A stretch of 64,000 nt of DNA from an uncultured Roseobacter sp. (GTDB lineage Bacteria; Pseudomonadota; Alphaproteobacteria; Rhodobacterales; Rhodobacteraceae): NCBI RefSeq assembly GCF_947492555.1, contig NZ_CANLNE010000001.1, forward strand, positions 1,302,001 to 1,366,000. The letters are read 5' to 3'. Below are positions 16,183 to 24,330 of the stretch, piece after piece. A program made the position numbers and the translations under genes. The notes under the pieces were generated by a model. The model ran no database searches and was not told where the DNA came from. It saw nothing but the letters and a program-made list of their open reading frames with translations. Positions within the stretch are counted from its first letter, which is position 1; each line of letters starts with the position of its first letter.

Positions 16183-17634
16183 TCAAGCCATATGAAGCTT
16201 CACATATTCGAAATCGCCGGGTTTGTTGTCGATCCCGACCTTGGGCGGCGCGATCCACGACGCGTATTGGCCCGGTTCATAGCAGGGTTTCATGAGCGAC
16301 TGGATAAAATCCCCGTCTGCCTTTGTGGGCAACCATTGGTCCTGCCGTTTTGCCCAATCGTCGGCGGAAATGATGTTGCCCTCCGGATCAACGGCCACGG
16401 TCGAGAACACGCCAATCTGGCGGTGGAAGCCTTCATGCGGCAGTTTGAATTCGAACTCGACCCCGGCTTTTGCAATCGCCTTGTTCCAGCGTCCGACGCC
16501 ACCTGCCGCATCGCGCACATAGTCATCGCGCAGCCGCATGTTGATCGCAGTCAGGGCGGGCACGTCTTCGGTCAGGATCTGGCCATCCTTGATCGAGGTA
16601 ACCGCGTAAGTGTCCTCCTGCAGCTTGTGGTCATCATCAATGCGCTGCTCCATGTAGCGCCCCTTGATCCCGGCATTGAACGCATTGGCCGCGTTGGTCG
16701 AAACCTCCTGCCCAAAGAGATCGAGGCTCAGGGTATAGTGCAGGTTCAGCTTCTTCTGGATCGTGGGCAGGTCGATCACGCCGAGGTCACGGATTTTATT
16801 GATATCATAGGGGTCGGTGATGCCATGTTTGTTCATGGCTTCCAGCGTGGCCTGAATGGTACGGCCCACGCCGGTCTCGCCGACAAACATGTGATGCGCC
16901 TCTTCGGTCAACATGAAGCGGCAGGTGCGGCTGAGCGGATCGAAGCCGGATTGCGCGAGGCTTTCAAGCTGCATCTTGCCGTCGCGGTCGGTGAAATAGG
17001 TAAACATGAAGAAGCTCAGCCAGTCAGGCGTTTCCTCGTTAAACGCCCCCAGCATCCGTGGTGCTTCCTCGGAGCCTGAAGAGCGCACAAGCAGATCATC
17101 CGCCTCTTCCCGCCCATCACGGCCAAAGTACTTCTGCAGCAGATAGACCATGGCCCAAAGGTGGCGACCCTCTTCCACGTTGACCTGAAAGAGGTTGCGC
17201 ATGTCGTAAAGCGAGGGTGCGGTGTGGCCGAGAAAGCGCTGTTGTTCGACAGAACCCGGCTCGGTGTCACCCTGAATCACGATCAGGCGCTTGAGCATGT
17301 TACGGTATTCGCCGGGGACCTCCTGCCATGCTGGGTCGCCCAAATGCTCCCCCATCGGGATGCGGCGATCCTCAACGGCGGGCGCCAGCAGAACCCCCCA
17401 GCGATACTCGGGCATTTTCACATAGTCGAACTTGGCCCATCCTTTAGGATCCACCGAAACAGCGGTGCGCAGATACACCATGCTCTCCTGAAAATTCTGC
17501 GGGATCAGGTCATTCCACCAGTTGATGTAGCCGGGATGCCATTTTTCCAGTGCCTTCAGCACCTTCTTGTCGGAACTCAGGCCCACGTTGTTGGGGATTT
17601 GGCTGTCGTAGCTGACATTGATGAGATCGAGCAT
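16183..17634 (-). CDS. boxB: Benzoyl-CoA 2,3-epoxidase oxygenase component BoxB
   Basis: A 483-residue di-iron oxygenase that inserts one oxygen atom of O2 into benzoyl-CoA to give 2,3-epoxybenzoyl-CoA. Carboxylate-bridged iron ligands lie in motifs like FQVNVEEGRHLWAMVYLLQK (about residue 150-165) and MLTEEAHHMFVGE (about 235). Length and N-terminus (MLDLINVSYDSQIPNNVGL) are typical of BoxB. It lies between boxC, 97 bp upstream, and the small four-Cys gene, 88 bp downstream. GGAGGAC-type sequence precedes the ATG. Confidence 0.97.
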   Translation of the reverse strand: MLDLINVSYDSQIPNNVGLSSDKKVLKALEKWHPGYINWWNDLIPQNFQESMVYLRTAVSVDPKGWAKFDYVKMPEYRWGVLLAPAVEDRRIPMGEHLGDPAWQEVPGEYRNMLKRLIVIQGDTEPGSVEQQRFLGHTAPSLYDMRNLFQVNVEEGRHLWAMVYLLQKYFGRDGREEADDLLVRSSGSEEAPRMLGAFNEETPDWLSFFMFTYFTDRDGKMQLESLAQSGFDPLSRTCRFMLTEEAHHMFVGETGVGRTIQATLEAMNKHGITDPYDINKIRDLGVIDLPTIQKKLNLHYTLSLDLFGQEVSTNAANAFNAGIKGRYMEQRIDDDHKLQEDTYAVTSIKDGQILTEDVPALTAINMRLRDDYVRDAAGGVGRWNKAIAKAGVEFEFKLPHEGFHRQIGVFSTVAVDPEGNIISADDWAKRQDQWLPTKADGDFIQSLMKPCYEPGQYASWIAPPKVGIDNKPGDFEYVKLHMA

Positions 17635-17652
17635 TCAGTCCTCCTGTCCGAT

Positions 17653-17727
17653 GGTGGCCCAAAGGCCCACCCTACCTGTCTGAAACGGGCCTAGCGGCCA
17701 GCAGGTAAGGTGGGCTTTCAGGCCATC
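17653..17727. repeat. Palindromic intergenic repeat between boxC and boxB
   Basis: The 97-bp boxC-boxB gap is filled by an imperfect inverted repeat: a left arm at 17653-17678 containing GGCCCACCCTACCTG and a right arm at 17702-17727 containing CAGGTAAGGTGGGC, with a 23-bp spacer. The left arm recurs almost exactly at 45641-45665, after hemN. So this is a dispersed, REP-like element able to fold into a strong hairpin in the box mRNA, where it could protect or attenuate the downstream boxBA message. Confidence 0.6.
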
Positions 17728-17731
17728 TTTG

Positions 17732-19390
17732 TCACACACGTTGCATATCGTAGACGCCCCGTACGCCAGTCCCGTAGCGCTGCAAGGCACCCTCTGGACC
17801 CACAGCGTTGGGGCGTTGAAAAATCCAGTTCTGCCAGGCGGTCAGACGCCCGAATATCCTTGTTTCCATGGTCTCAGGTCCGGCGAAGCGCAGGTTACCC
17901 TCCATCCCCGTCAGCGCATCGGGGGAGAAGCTGGCGCGCTCCTCTCTGAAGAGGCGGACCTCGTCTTCCCAGTCGATGTCATCATAAGCATAGGTCACAA
18001 GTCCGTGCGCCTCCGCCATCTGCGCGTCGAGCGGTACAAGCACATCCTGCTTGAGACCCTCCACCTGCTCCGGCGTTCCCAGGAATCGCGTCTCCAGACG
18101 GCTGAGACCATTGCCCATGGGATGCCAACCGAAGTTGGCCTCGGTCAGTGTCACCGCCCCAGTCGCCCGGTCATCATCGTCGAAATCATCTAGCATCATA
18201 TAGCTGCGGTCCACAGCCCAGAGCAGCTCTGCCAACACACCGGCGAAGCAGGACCCGTGCTCGACCAAAGCAACCAGACTGCGTGACGTCATGTCGATGC
18301 GCTTCAACACCCGTTTCCAGAAACACAGCACTTCATTGGCCAGCCAGTGATCTCGATGCGCCAAAAGCAACGCCTCATGGGCCACAACCCGCTGCGGGTC
18401 CCCTTGAGTCTGGAATTCGATCAGTCCGAGGTCATCCTCATTTGTGCGCAGATGCAGGATCGCGTCGTCCAGCTCGCGCGCGCATCGCAACATCCACGCA
18501 TCTGACCCCTGTTGCTGAAAGGCGTCCATATCGGCTGGCGCTGCCTCTTCAGGCCCAAGAATAGTGATCTCTGCCCGACGTCCGGCCCGGTCCAAGGCCA
18601 CCTTTACTGTCGAATAGACGATCTCTTCCGCACCAAACGTTCGGTTCAACGGCGTCAGAGCAATCCCATCCGCGCCATCATGATCCAGCTTTTGCGCGGC
18701 AAAGGCGCGGGCGCGTTCGGCCACAACCTCATCGAATTTGGAATTCGGGATGACCTCGTCCACAAGCCGCCACTCCAGCGCGCGCTTTCCTTTCACGCCT
18801 TCCTCCACGGAGCAGAAGACATCTGCGAGGTCCCGGCGCACCTTGCGCTTGTCAGTAACGCGGGTCAGCCCACCGGTGCCCGGCAGCACCGCCAATAGCG
18901 GCACTTCTGGCAGCGCCACGGAGGAGGTACTGTCATCGGTGAGCATGATATGGTTGCACGCCAATGCCAACTCATAGCCACCACCGGCACAGGCACCGCG
19001 TACGGCACAGATGTAGTTTTGTCCGCTGTCCTCCAACGCCGCCTCAAATGTATTGCGGGTTTCATTGGTGAACTTGCAGAAGTTCACCTTGTGCGCATGC
19101 GCGGCACCTCCCAGCATGCGGATGTTGGCGCCTGCACAAAAGACTTTGTCCTTGGCAGATCGCAGCACCACGACCCGGACCTCGGGGTGCTCGAACCGCA
19201 TGCGCTGCACCACGTCCGCAAGCTCAATATCCACACCAAGATCGTAGGAATTCAGCTTCAGTTGGTAGCCGTCGAACAAGCCACCGTCTTCATCCACATC
19301 CATAAAGAGATTGGCAACGGCACCATCATACTCGACCCTCCAATGCTTCATGGCAGCCGGATCGACCTGAAAATCAATGTACGTGCTCAC
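17732..19390 (-). CDS. boxC: 2,3-epoxybenzoyl-CoA dihydrolase BoxC
   Basis: A 552-residue enoyl-CoA hydratase-superfamily enzyme that opens the epoxide ring with two waters to give 3,4-dehydroadipyl-CoA semialdehyde and formate. The first crotonase domain shows the oxyanion-hole motif (KVFCAGANIRMLGG near residue 82-95) and RGACAGGGYELALACNH near 132-148; a second, divergent domain fills the C-terminal half. The double length is normal for BoxC. It is the first box-enzyme gene after the bclA-hydrolase-DUF309 set, and a repeat array lies just upstream of its start. Confidence 0.96.
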   Translation of the reverse strand: MSTYIDFQVDPAAMKHWRVEYDGAVANLFMDVDEDGGLFDGYQLKLNSYDLGVDIELADVVQRMRFEHPEVRVVVLRSAKDKVFCAGANIRMLGGAAHAHKVNFCKFTNETRNTFEAALEDSGQNYICAVRGACAGGGYELALACNHIMLTDDSTSSVALPEVPLLAVLPGTGGLTRVTDKRKVRRDLADVFCSVEEGVKGKRALEWRLVDEVIPNSKFDEVVAERARAFAAQKLDHDGADGIALTPLNRTFGAEEIVYSTVKVALDRAGRRAEITILGPEEAAPADMDAFQQQGSDAWMLRCARELDDAILHLRTNEDDLGLIEFQTQGDPQRVVAHEALLLAHRDHWLANEVLCFWKRVLKRIDMTSRSLVALVEHGSCFAGVLAELLWAVDRSYMMLDDFDDDDRATGAVTLTEANFGWHPMGNGLSRLETRFLGTPEQVEGLKQDVLVPLDAQMAEAHGLVTYAYDDIDWEDEVRLFREERASFSPDALTGMEGNLRFAGPETMETRIFGRLTAWQNWIFQRPNAVGPEGALQRYGTGVRGVYDMQRV

Positions 19391-19434
19391 GACTGGCCTT
19401 TCCTGGCTTTCGGTATGACATATGACTTGTTTGA

Positions 19435-19518
19435 ATTATAAAGCATATCTTCTGAATTAGAATGCATCCAAGTGCGAAATTTTTCGCCTAATTCATCCAT
19501 TTAGTGCTTTATAATGCA
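19435..19518. promoter_or_regulatory. Repeat array upstream of boxC, candidate BoxR operator
   Basis: Three direct copies of a TTAxAAxGCA element lie at 19436-19445 (TTATAAAGCA), 19457-19466 (TTAGAATGCA) and 19509-19518 (TTATAATGCA). The first two are 21 bp apart, two helical turns. An inverted copy, TGCTTTATAAT (19505-19515), is the exact reverse complement of ATTATAAAGCA (19435-19445). TGCA-containing repeats are the known target of BzdR. The array starts 45 bp before boxC and runs into the 3' end of the DUF309 gene. Confidence 0.5.
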
Positions 19519-19966
19519 TCAAAACAACAGAGTGCGTGGCTTGCAACTCGCTTTGGAGAAGATCGATTCTCAATCCAAGAACAGGCATATCATCGGGGCA
19601 GCGGGCCAGATGCGCCTGTACTATATCGCAAAGACGGTGCGCTGCCCGGTGGCGCCCCATAAGCAGCTTGAGACGCGCGTTGGCCAGTTGGATCAAGGCC
19701 TGGACCGCGTCCCTCTCAGCGCTGGGATCCGCCGTGCGCATCCACACAGCTTCCAACACCTCGTGACATTCCCAAAAGTACCCGGCACCGAGGTAGGCCA
19801 ACCCGGCCTGGAACGCTTGGGTTTGATGCAGGGCCGCCGGAGAGTTGACAGGATCAACAGTCGATTTGATGTCATCAAACCACCCTTCGGGATGACGGGG
19901 TGTCTTGCCTGGCACATAGACATGCGAGGGACGCAGCACCTCGGAGAGCTCAGGCCAGATGGACAT
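19493..19966 (-). CDS. DUF309 family protein
   Basis: 157 residues from an ATG at 19966 (MSIWPELSEVLRPSHVYVPG). The DUF309 signature is clear in the middle: LAYLGAGYFWECHEVLEAVW, followed by QALIQLANARLKLLMGRH. The family is all-helical, with a conserved WExHExLE-like motif, and has no established function. It overlaps the hydrolase gene upstream by 17 bp and so belongs to the ligase-hydrolase transcript. Its 3' end carries part of the boxC operator array. Confidence 0.8.
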   Translation of the reverse strand: MSIWPELSEVLRPSHVYVPGKTPRHPEGWFDDIKSTVDPVNSPAALHQTQAFQAGLAYLGAGYFWECHEVLEAVWMRTADPSAERDAVQALIQLANARLKLLMGRHRAAHRLCDIVQAHLARCPDDMPVLGLRIDLLQSELQATHSVVLMHYKALNG

Positions 19967-20771
19967 CTTCCTGCTCCAACCGCACCAGCCGTGCACAAAA
20001 CTCGGCGATGGCTGCGCGTGTTTCCTCCGGGCACTCCAGATGTGGGGCGTGGCCGCATTCGGACTGTATTTCGATTTCCAGCGGGGAGTAGATGCGGGCC
20101 TCGATCTCTTCAATCTGAGCCGTGGTGCCGTAGGGATCCTCCCCGCCCTGAACCGCCAGAACGGGGATACGCCAATGGTCTATTGCATCAGCGGCATTCC
20201 AATACGCGAACGCCGGGTCTGTCCACACGTCATGCCACCCCAAAAAGGCCCCATCTACATCATCATGGTACTTCGCCAGCCGCTGCTTCAAAGAACCCGA
20301 GGCGAATTCGATTCCCGCCGCGCGGATGGCGTCGAGACCGGCGTCTTCCACGAAAAAATGGGGCGCGATCAGGATCAACCCACGCACCCGCCTGTCGCTG
20401 ACCGACCCGGCATAGATGCTCGCAATCGTCGCGCCATCAGAATGGCCCAGCAGGATCACGTCCCCAAGGCCGGCGACATCCATCACCCGCCCAAGCACAT
20501 CCTCTGCTTCCTGCGTCATGTAATCTACAGAGCGTGGCAATGCGACGGGCGTTGACGTGCCGTAGCCCTGCCGCGAATAGACAAAAACGCCCAGGCCCGT
20601 TGCCTTGGCCAGTTGCGCGGGGAACTCCCGCCAGAGAGCGACGCACCCAAGCCCCTCATGCAACAAGACAAGGGTTGGTTTCTGGCCCGGCGGCAGACCA
20701 TAGCACGCGTATTCCAACTGCACGCCTGCAACGTTGAGAGGTGCGTCAGGTTCTGCTGTCCAGCGGATCAT
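19950..20771 (-). CDS. Alpha/beta hydrolase in the benzoate cluster
   Basis: 273 residues from an ATG at 20771 that overlaps the ligase stop (ATGA). The fold is standard: oxyanion-loop region LVLLHEGLGCVALWREFPAQ, nucleophile elbow LGHSDGATIA with Ser near residue 104, an acidic residue in AVQGGEDPYGT, and the catalytic His in ECGHAPHLE. Comparable hydrolases are often linked to box/benzoate clusters and may cleave stalled CoA thioesters or lactones; the substrate here is unknown. Translationally coupled to benzoate-CoA ligase upstream and the DUF309 gene downstream. Confidence 0.85.
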   Translation of the reverse strand: MIRWTAEPDAPLNVAGVQLEYACYGLPPGQKPTLVLLHEGLGCVALWREFPAQLAKATGLGVFVYSRQGYGTSTPVALPRSVDYMTQEAEDVLGRVMDVAGLGDVILLGHSDGATIASIYAGSVSDRRVRGLILIAPHFFVEDAGLDAIRAAGIEFASGSLKQRLAKYHDDVDGAFLGWHDVWTDPAFAYWNAADAIDHWRIPVLAVQGGEDPYGTTAQIEEIEARIYSPLEIEIQSECGHAPHLECPEETRAAIAEFCARLVRLEQEDVHLA

Positions 20772-22312
20772 TGCGCCGACGGCCCGCGCAGCTTGAAGCG
20801 CTGGATTTTCCCGGTGGCGGTCTTGGGCAGGTCGTCGACGACTTCGATCCAGCGGGGATATTTCCACTTCCCGATCCGCGATTTCACATGCGCGATAAGG
20901 TCCGCTTCCAGATCCGCATTGGCGCTCTTTTCCAGCACGATGAAAGCCTTTGGTTTTTCCAACCCTTCGGCATCCTGCGCAGCAACCACCGCAGCCTCCA
21001 GCACGGAAGGGTGGCTTGCCAGCGCCTGCTCCACCTCGAAGGGAGAGACCCAGATGCCGGAAACCTTGAACATGTCGTCAGTTCGACCGCAGTAGATATA
21101 GCGCCCGTCCGGGCGGCGCTCGTATTTGTCGCCGGTACGCGTCCAGACCCCTTCAAAGGTGGCACGAGACTTGCCGCGCTGGTTCCAATAGGCCGCCGCA
21201 GATGACGCACCATTGACCAGCATCTCACCGATTTCATTGTCAGCCACATCCTCGCCCGCGTCATCGACCAACCGCACCGCGTAGCCGGGCACCGGTGTCC
21301 CGGAGGTCCCATAGGCCAGGTCATCCGCCCGATTACTCAGGAAGATATGCAGCATTTCGGTCGATCCGACGCCGTCGAGAATATCAACGCCCGTGTGTCC
21401 CTGCCACCGTTTGCCCACATCCTCGGGCAGGGCCTCTCCGGCGGAGATACAGCGCCGCAGCGGTGCGCCCGGTGGCCCGGACTTGTCCATCTCCGCCACC
21501 ATGGCGGCATAGAGCGTGGGCACACCGCAAAACACGGTCGGGTTTTCGCTATTCAGCGTTGCGATCATATCGACAGGCGTGGGCCGTCCCGCAAAGAGCA
21601 CTGTCGTTGCGCCTGCGGCCAGCGGGAAGGTCATCGCATTGCCCAAACCGTAGGCAAAAAAGAGTTTTGCAGCCGAAAACACGGTATCGCTTTCGGTGAG
21701 GTTCAGAACATGCGCGCCATAGGTATCGGCGGTTGCCTGCATGCTGGCGTGTACGTGCTGCACCCCTTTCGGCTGGCCGGTGGAACCGGAAGAGTAGAGC
21801 CAGAAGGCGACATCATCCGCGGACACCGCCGTTGTGGGCAGAGCCTCGGCATCGGCGGTGAAATCATCAAAAGACTGCGCGGAGTCGGCAGCTTCATCGC
21901 CAATAATGACAACCGATCTGAGATAGGGGTTATCCGTCAGCACCGGCTTCACGGTCTCATAAAGCGGCGCTGAGACAAAGAGTGTCACCGCACGGCTGTC
22001 GCGCAGGATCGCATCGTAGATCGGCGCCGCGAGCAATGTATTGATCGGGATCGGCACGACGCCGCATTTCAGCGCGCCAAAGAAGATCTGGGGGAACTCG
22101 ACCGTATCAAGCACCAGCATCGCAACCCGCTCTTCGGCCCGCAGCCCCGCACGCATCATCGCACCTGCGACACGGCCCGTACCCTCGGCAAGCTGCTGGT
22201 AGGTCAGGCTGCGTCCGCCGCCCGCTTCGCGGTAGGCGCATTTGTTTGCGCGCCCCTCTGCCAGATGTCTGTCAACGAAATAGCTGGCCGCGTTCTCAGT
22301 GGTGCTGATCAC
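20768..22312 (-). CDS. bclA: Benzoate-CoA ligase
   Basis: A 514-residue AMP-forming acyl-CoA ligase that activates benzoate to benzoyl-CoA, the substrate of BoxAB. The AMP-binding P-loop is YSSGSTGQPKGVQHVH (about residues 171-186); the late motif GVWTRTGDKYERRPDGRYIY and the C-terminal lysine region PKTATGKIQRFKLR are intact. Benzoate-ligase features such as KLFFAYGLGNAMTFPLA are present. The start codon is GTG at 22312 after AGGGGAGAAACAC. It heads a transcript with the hydrolase and DUF309 genes, and TGCA repeats lie in its upstream region. Confidence 0.94.
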   Translation of the reverse strand: MISTTENAASYFVDRHLAEGRANKCAYREAGGGRSLTYQQLAEGTGRVAGAMMRAGLRAEERVAMLVLDTVEFPQIFFGALKCGVVPIPINTLLAAPIYDAILRDSRAVTLFVSAPLYETVKPVLTDNPYLRSVVIIGDEAADSAQSFDDFTADAEALPTTAVSADDVAFWLYSSGSTGQPKGVQHVHASMQATADTYGAHVLNLTESDTVFSAAKLFFAYGLGNAMTFPLAAGATTVLFAGRPTPVDMIATLNSENPTVFCGVPTLYAAMVAEMDKSGPPGAPLRRCISAGEALPEDVGKRWQGHTGVDILDGVGSTEMLHIFLSNRADDLAYGTSGTPVPGYAVRLVDDAGEDVADNEIGEMLVNGASSAAAYWNQRGKSRATFEGVWTRTGDKYERRPDGRYIYCGRTDDMFKVSGIWVSPFEVEQALASHPSVLEAAVVAAQDAEGLEKPKAFIVLEKSANADLEADLIAHVKSRIGKWKYPRWIEVVDDLPKTATGKIQRFKLRGPSAQ

Positions 22313-22353
22313 GTGTTTCTCCCCTGAAACGACTGGCGATTCCTGCTCTATAC

Positions 22354-22408
22354 TGCATGTGACGCAAATCGCTGCAAGACGGACAACCGGTTGATGCAGT
22401 TTAGTGCA
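22354..22408. promoter_or_regulatory. TGCA repeats upstream of benzoate-CoA ligase, candidate BoxR site
   Basis: TGCA occurs at 22354, 22373, 22395 and 22405 in the 114-bp gap between bclA and dctM. The last two form TGCAGTTTAGTGCA (22395-22408), that is TGCA-N6-TGCA. The part GCACTAAA on the minus strand recurs at the boxC array (19498-19508). The TGCA-repeat pattern is known from BzdR operators; assignment to BoxR is inference. Confidence 0.5.
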
Positions 22409-22426
22409 TATCCCCAGAGGCTCTGA

Positions 22427-23746
22427 TCAGGATGGCAGCAGGAAAAGCGTGATGGCCGGGAACATCACCAGAATGATCACCCGCAGGATGTCGGAGCCAA
22501 CAAAAAACATCACCGCCTTGTAGGTTTCAGTCATCGGCGTCTCCTTGTCCATCGCGTTGATGATGAAGAGGTTCATGCCAACAGGCGGTGTGATCAGCCC
22601 GACCTCCACCACGATCAGCACCAGAATACCGAACCAGATCGCCACATGTTCCGGCGACATGCCGAAATCCATGACCGAGATGACAGGGAAAAAGATCGGT
22701 ACGGTCAGCAGGATCATCGACAGGCTGTCCATCAGACAACCAAAGACCAGGTAGAAGACCAGAATGATCGAGAGCACGAACCACGGGCTATACCCTTGGT
22801 TCAGCACCCAATCCGCCATGAACTGCGGCACACCGGAAAGCGCGAGGAAGCTGTTGTAGAAACTGGCGCCCAATACGATGAAGAAGATCATCGCGGTGGT
22901 GCGGGCCGTGCCAAAGAGGCTGTCGCGGAACACGGACCAGTTCAGGCTGCCGGACAAAAGCGCCACCAACCCCGTGCCCGCAGCGCCGATGGCCGAACCC
23001 TCGGTCGGGGTAAACCAGCCCAGATAGATGCCGCCCACCACCACGCCAAAGATCACCAGCACCGGCCATGTGTTCGCCAGCGCCGCCCAGCGTTCGGACA
23101 TCGGTTGTGGCGGGCGGGTGCCTGCCGATTTCGGATAAAGCCGGACGTAGAGCGAAATAGTCAGCATATAGCCGACGGCTGCCAGAATGCCGGGGATGAA
23201 GGCGGCAAGGAAGAGTTTGGCGATGTTCTGCTCAGTGATGATGGCATAGATGACGAGGATCACTGAGGGCGGGATCAGGATGCCCAGCGTGCCCCCGGCG
23301 GCAAGCGTTGCGGTGGAAAACCCGCCGGAATAGCCGTAGCGACGCAGTTCTGGTAGCGCGACCTTGGACATGGTGGCAGCGGTGGCCAGCGACGATCCGC
23401 AGATCGCCCCGAACCCCGCGCAGGCCCCGACCGAAGCCATGGCGACGCCGCCCCGACGATGTCCGAGAAAGCTCTCGGCCGCCTTGAAGAGCGCGGAGGA
23501 CATGCCCGACAGGGTCGCGAATTGCCCCATCAGCAGGAACATCGGAATGATGGACAGCGAATAGCTGGAGAATTGCGAGTAAGTCTCGGACTTCAGCTTG
23601 TTGAGCAGCACGTTCGGGTTGCCCCCCATGGCGAAATACCACCCCGCAAATCCGCAGAGCAACATCGCCAGGCCGATGGGCGCGCGCAGAAACACCATGA
23701 TCAGTAGGATCGGGAAGGACCAGAAGCCAAGTTCAAGGTTCGTCAC
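22427..23746 (-). CDS. dctM: TRAP transporter large permease subunit (DctM type)
   Basis: A 439-residue, about twelve-span membrane protein that forms the Na+-coupled channel of a TRAP importer. Typical motifs: FLRAPIGLAMLLCGFAGWYF near the start, GACAGFGAICGSSLATAATM, and LAAGGTLGILIPPSVILVIY. It follows dctQ after 12 bp. With dctP and dctQ it lies directly upstream of benzoate-CoA ligase on the same strand, so an aromatic acid is the likely cargo, by context. Confidence 0.93.
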   Translation of the reverse strand: MTNLELGFWSFPILLIMVFLRAPIGLAMLLCGFAGWYFAMGGNPNVLLNKLKSETYSQFSSYSLSIIPMFLLMGQFATLSGMSSALFKAAESFLGHRRGGVAMASVGACAGFGAICGSSLATAATMSKVALPELRRYGYSGGFSTATLAAGGTLGILIPPSVILVIYAIITEQNIAKLFLAAFIPGILAAVGYMLTISLYVRLYPKSAGTRPPQPMSERWAALANTWPVLVIFGVVVGGIYLGWFTPTEGSAIGAAGTGLVALLSGSLNWSVFRDSLFGTARTTAMIFFIVLGASFYNSFLALSGVPQFMADWVLNQGYSPWFVLSIILVFYLVFGCLMDSLSMILLTVPIFFPVISVMDFGMSPEHVAIWFGILVLIVVEVGLITPPVGMNLFIINAMDKETPMTETYKAVMFFVGSDILRVIILVMFPAITLFLLPS

Positions 23747-23758
23747 GGGAGAAGGTCC

Positions 23759-24259
23759 TTACGCGGTCGGCAGCAGCATGCGGCCAGAGAGGCTCTCGCC
23801 GACACGCATGGCGGCACAATAGACAGCAACAATGCAGGTGACCACCGAGGCGGCGAAGCTGAAGGAATAAGCCCACCAGACCGGGAACTGCAGGAAAAAC
23901 GTCGTCTCGCCATTGCCGATGTAGCGCTGCATGCCTTCGTAAAGACGCCAACTGATCAGGATCAGGGCGGCGGTCAGCACGACCTCCCAAAAGGCGATGA
24001 TCGCGCGGTGCACGCGTCCCGGCAGCTGGGACGTGAAGATATCGACCGTGGCATGGGCCCCATGAAGCTGGCAGATCGGAAAGAAGGAGAAAATCGCGAA
24101 AGCGACACCCGCCTCAAGGATTTCATAGCTGCCGTTGACCTCGCCAATCCCCAGCTCGCGCCCGGCGGTCGACAGCGTGGTCAGAATAACGAGCCCCACC
24201 AGAACGAGGCCGCCGATAATGGCGGTAACGCGGGCGAGCGTTTGCACGGCCTGATGCAT
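23759..24259 (-). CDS. dctQ: TRAP transporter small permease subunit (DctQ type)
   Basis: A 166-residue membrane protein with four spans (about 13-33, 48-68, 90-110, 130-152). The DctQ pattern is visible in AFAIFSFFPICQLHGAHATV after the second span. It links the binding protein to DctM. It lies 71 bp downstream of dctP, across the hairpin at 24285-24316, and 12 bp upstream of dctM. Confidence 0.9.
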   Translation of the reverse strand: MHQAVQTLARVTAIIGGLVLVGLVILTTLSTAGRELGIGEVNGSYEILEAGVAFAIFSFFPICQLHGAHATVDIFTSQLPGRVHRAIIAFWEVVLTAALILISWRLYEGMQRYIGNGETTFFLQFPVWWAYSFSFAASVVTCIVAVYCAAMRVGESLSGRMLLPTA

Positions 24260-24275
24260 GAAAGGCTCCGGTCAG

Positions 24276-24316
24276 AAAACAAAAGACCCGCAGCACCTAG
24301 CGCAGTGCTGCGGGTC
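24276..24316 (-). terminator. Strong hairpin/terminator between dctP and dctQM
   Basis: On the minus strand a perfect 12-bp stem, GACCCGCAGCAC / GTGCTGCGGGTC, with an 8-nt loop is followed by TTTTGTTTT. It lies 14 bp after the dctP stop. Partial termination here would give excess binding protein over membrane subunits, as seen in several TRAP and ABC operons. Confidence 0.85.
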
Positions 24317-24330
24317 AAGGAATACCGAAT

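Noticed and set aside
17635-17731. Simple terminator after boxC
   Set aside because: The inverted repeat lacks a T-run and its arm recurs elsewhere, so it is better described as a dispersed repeat.
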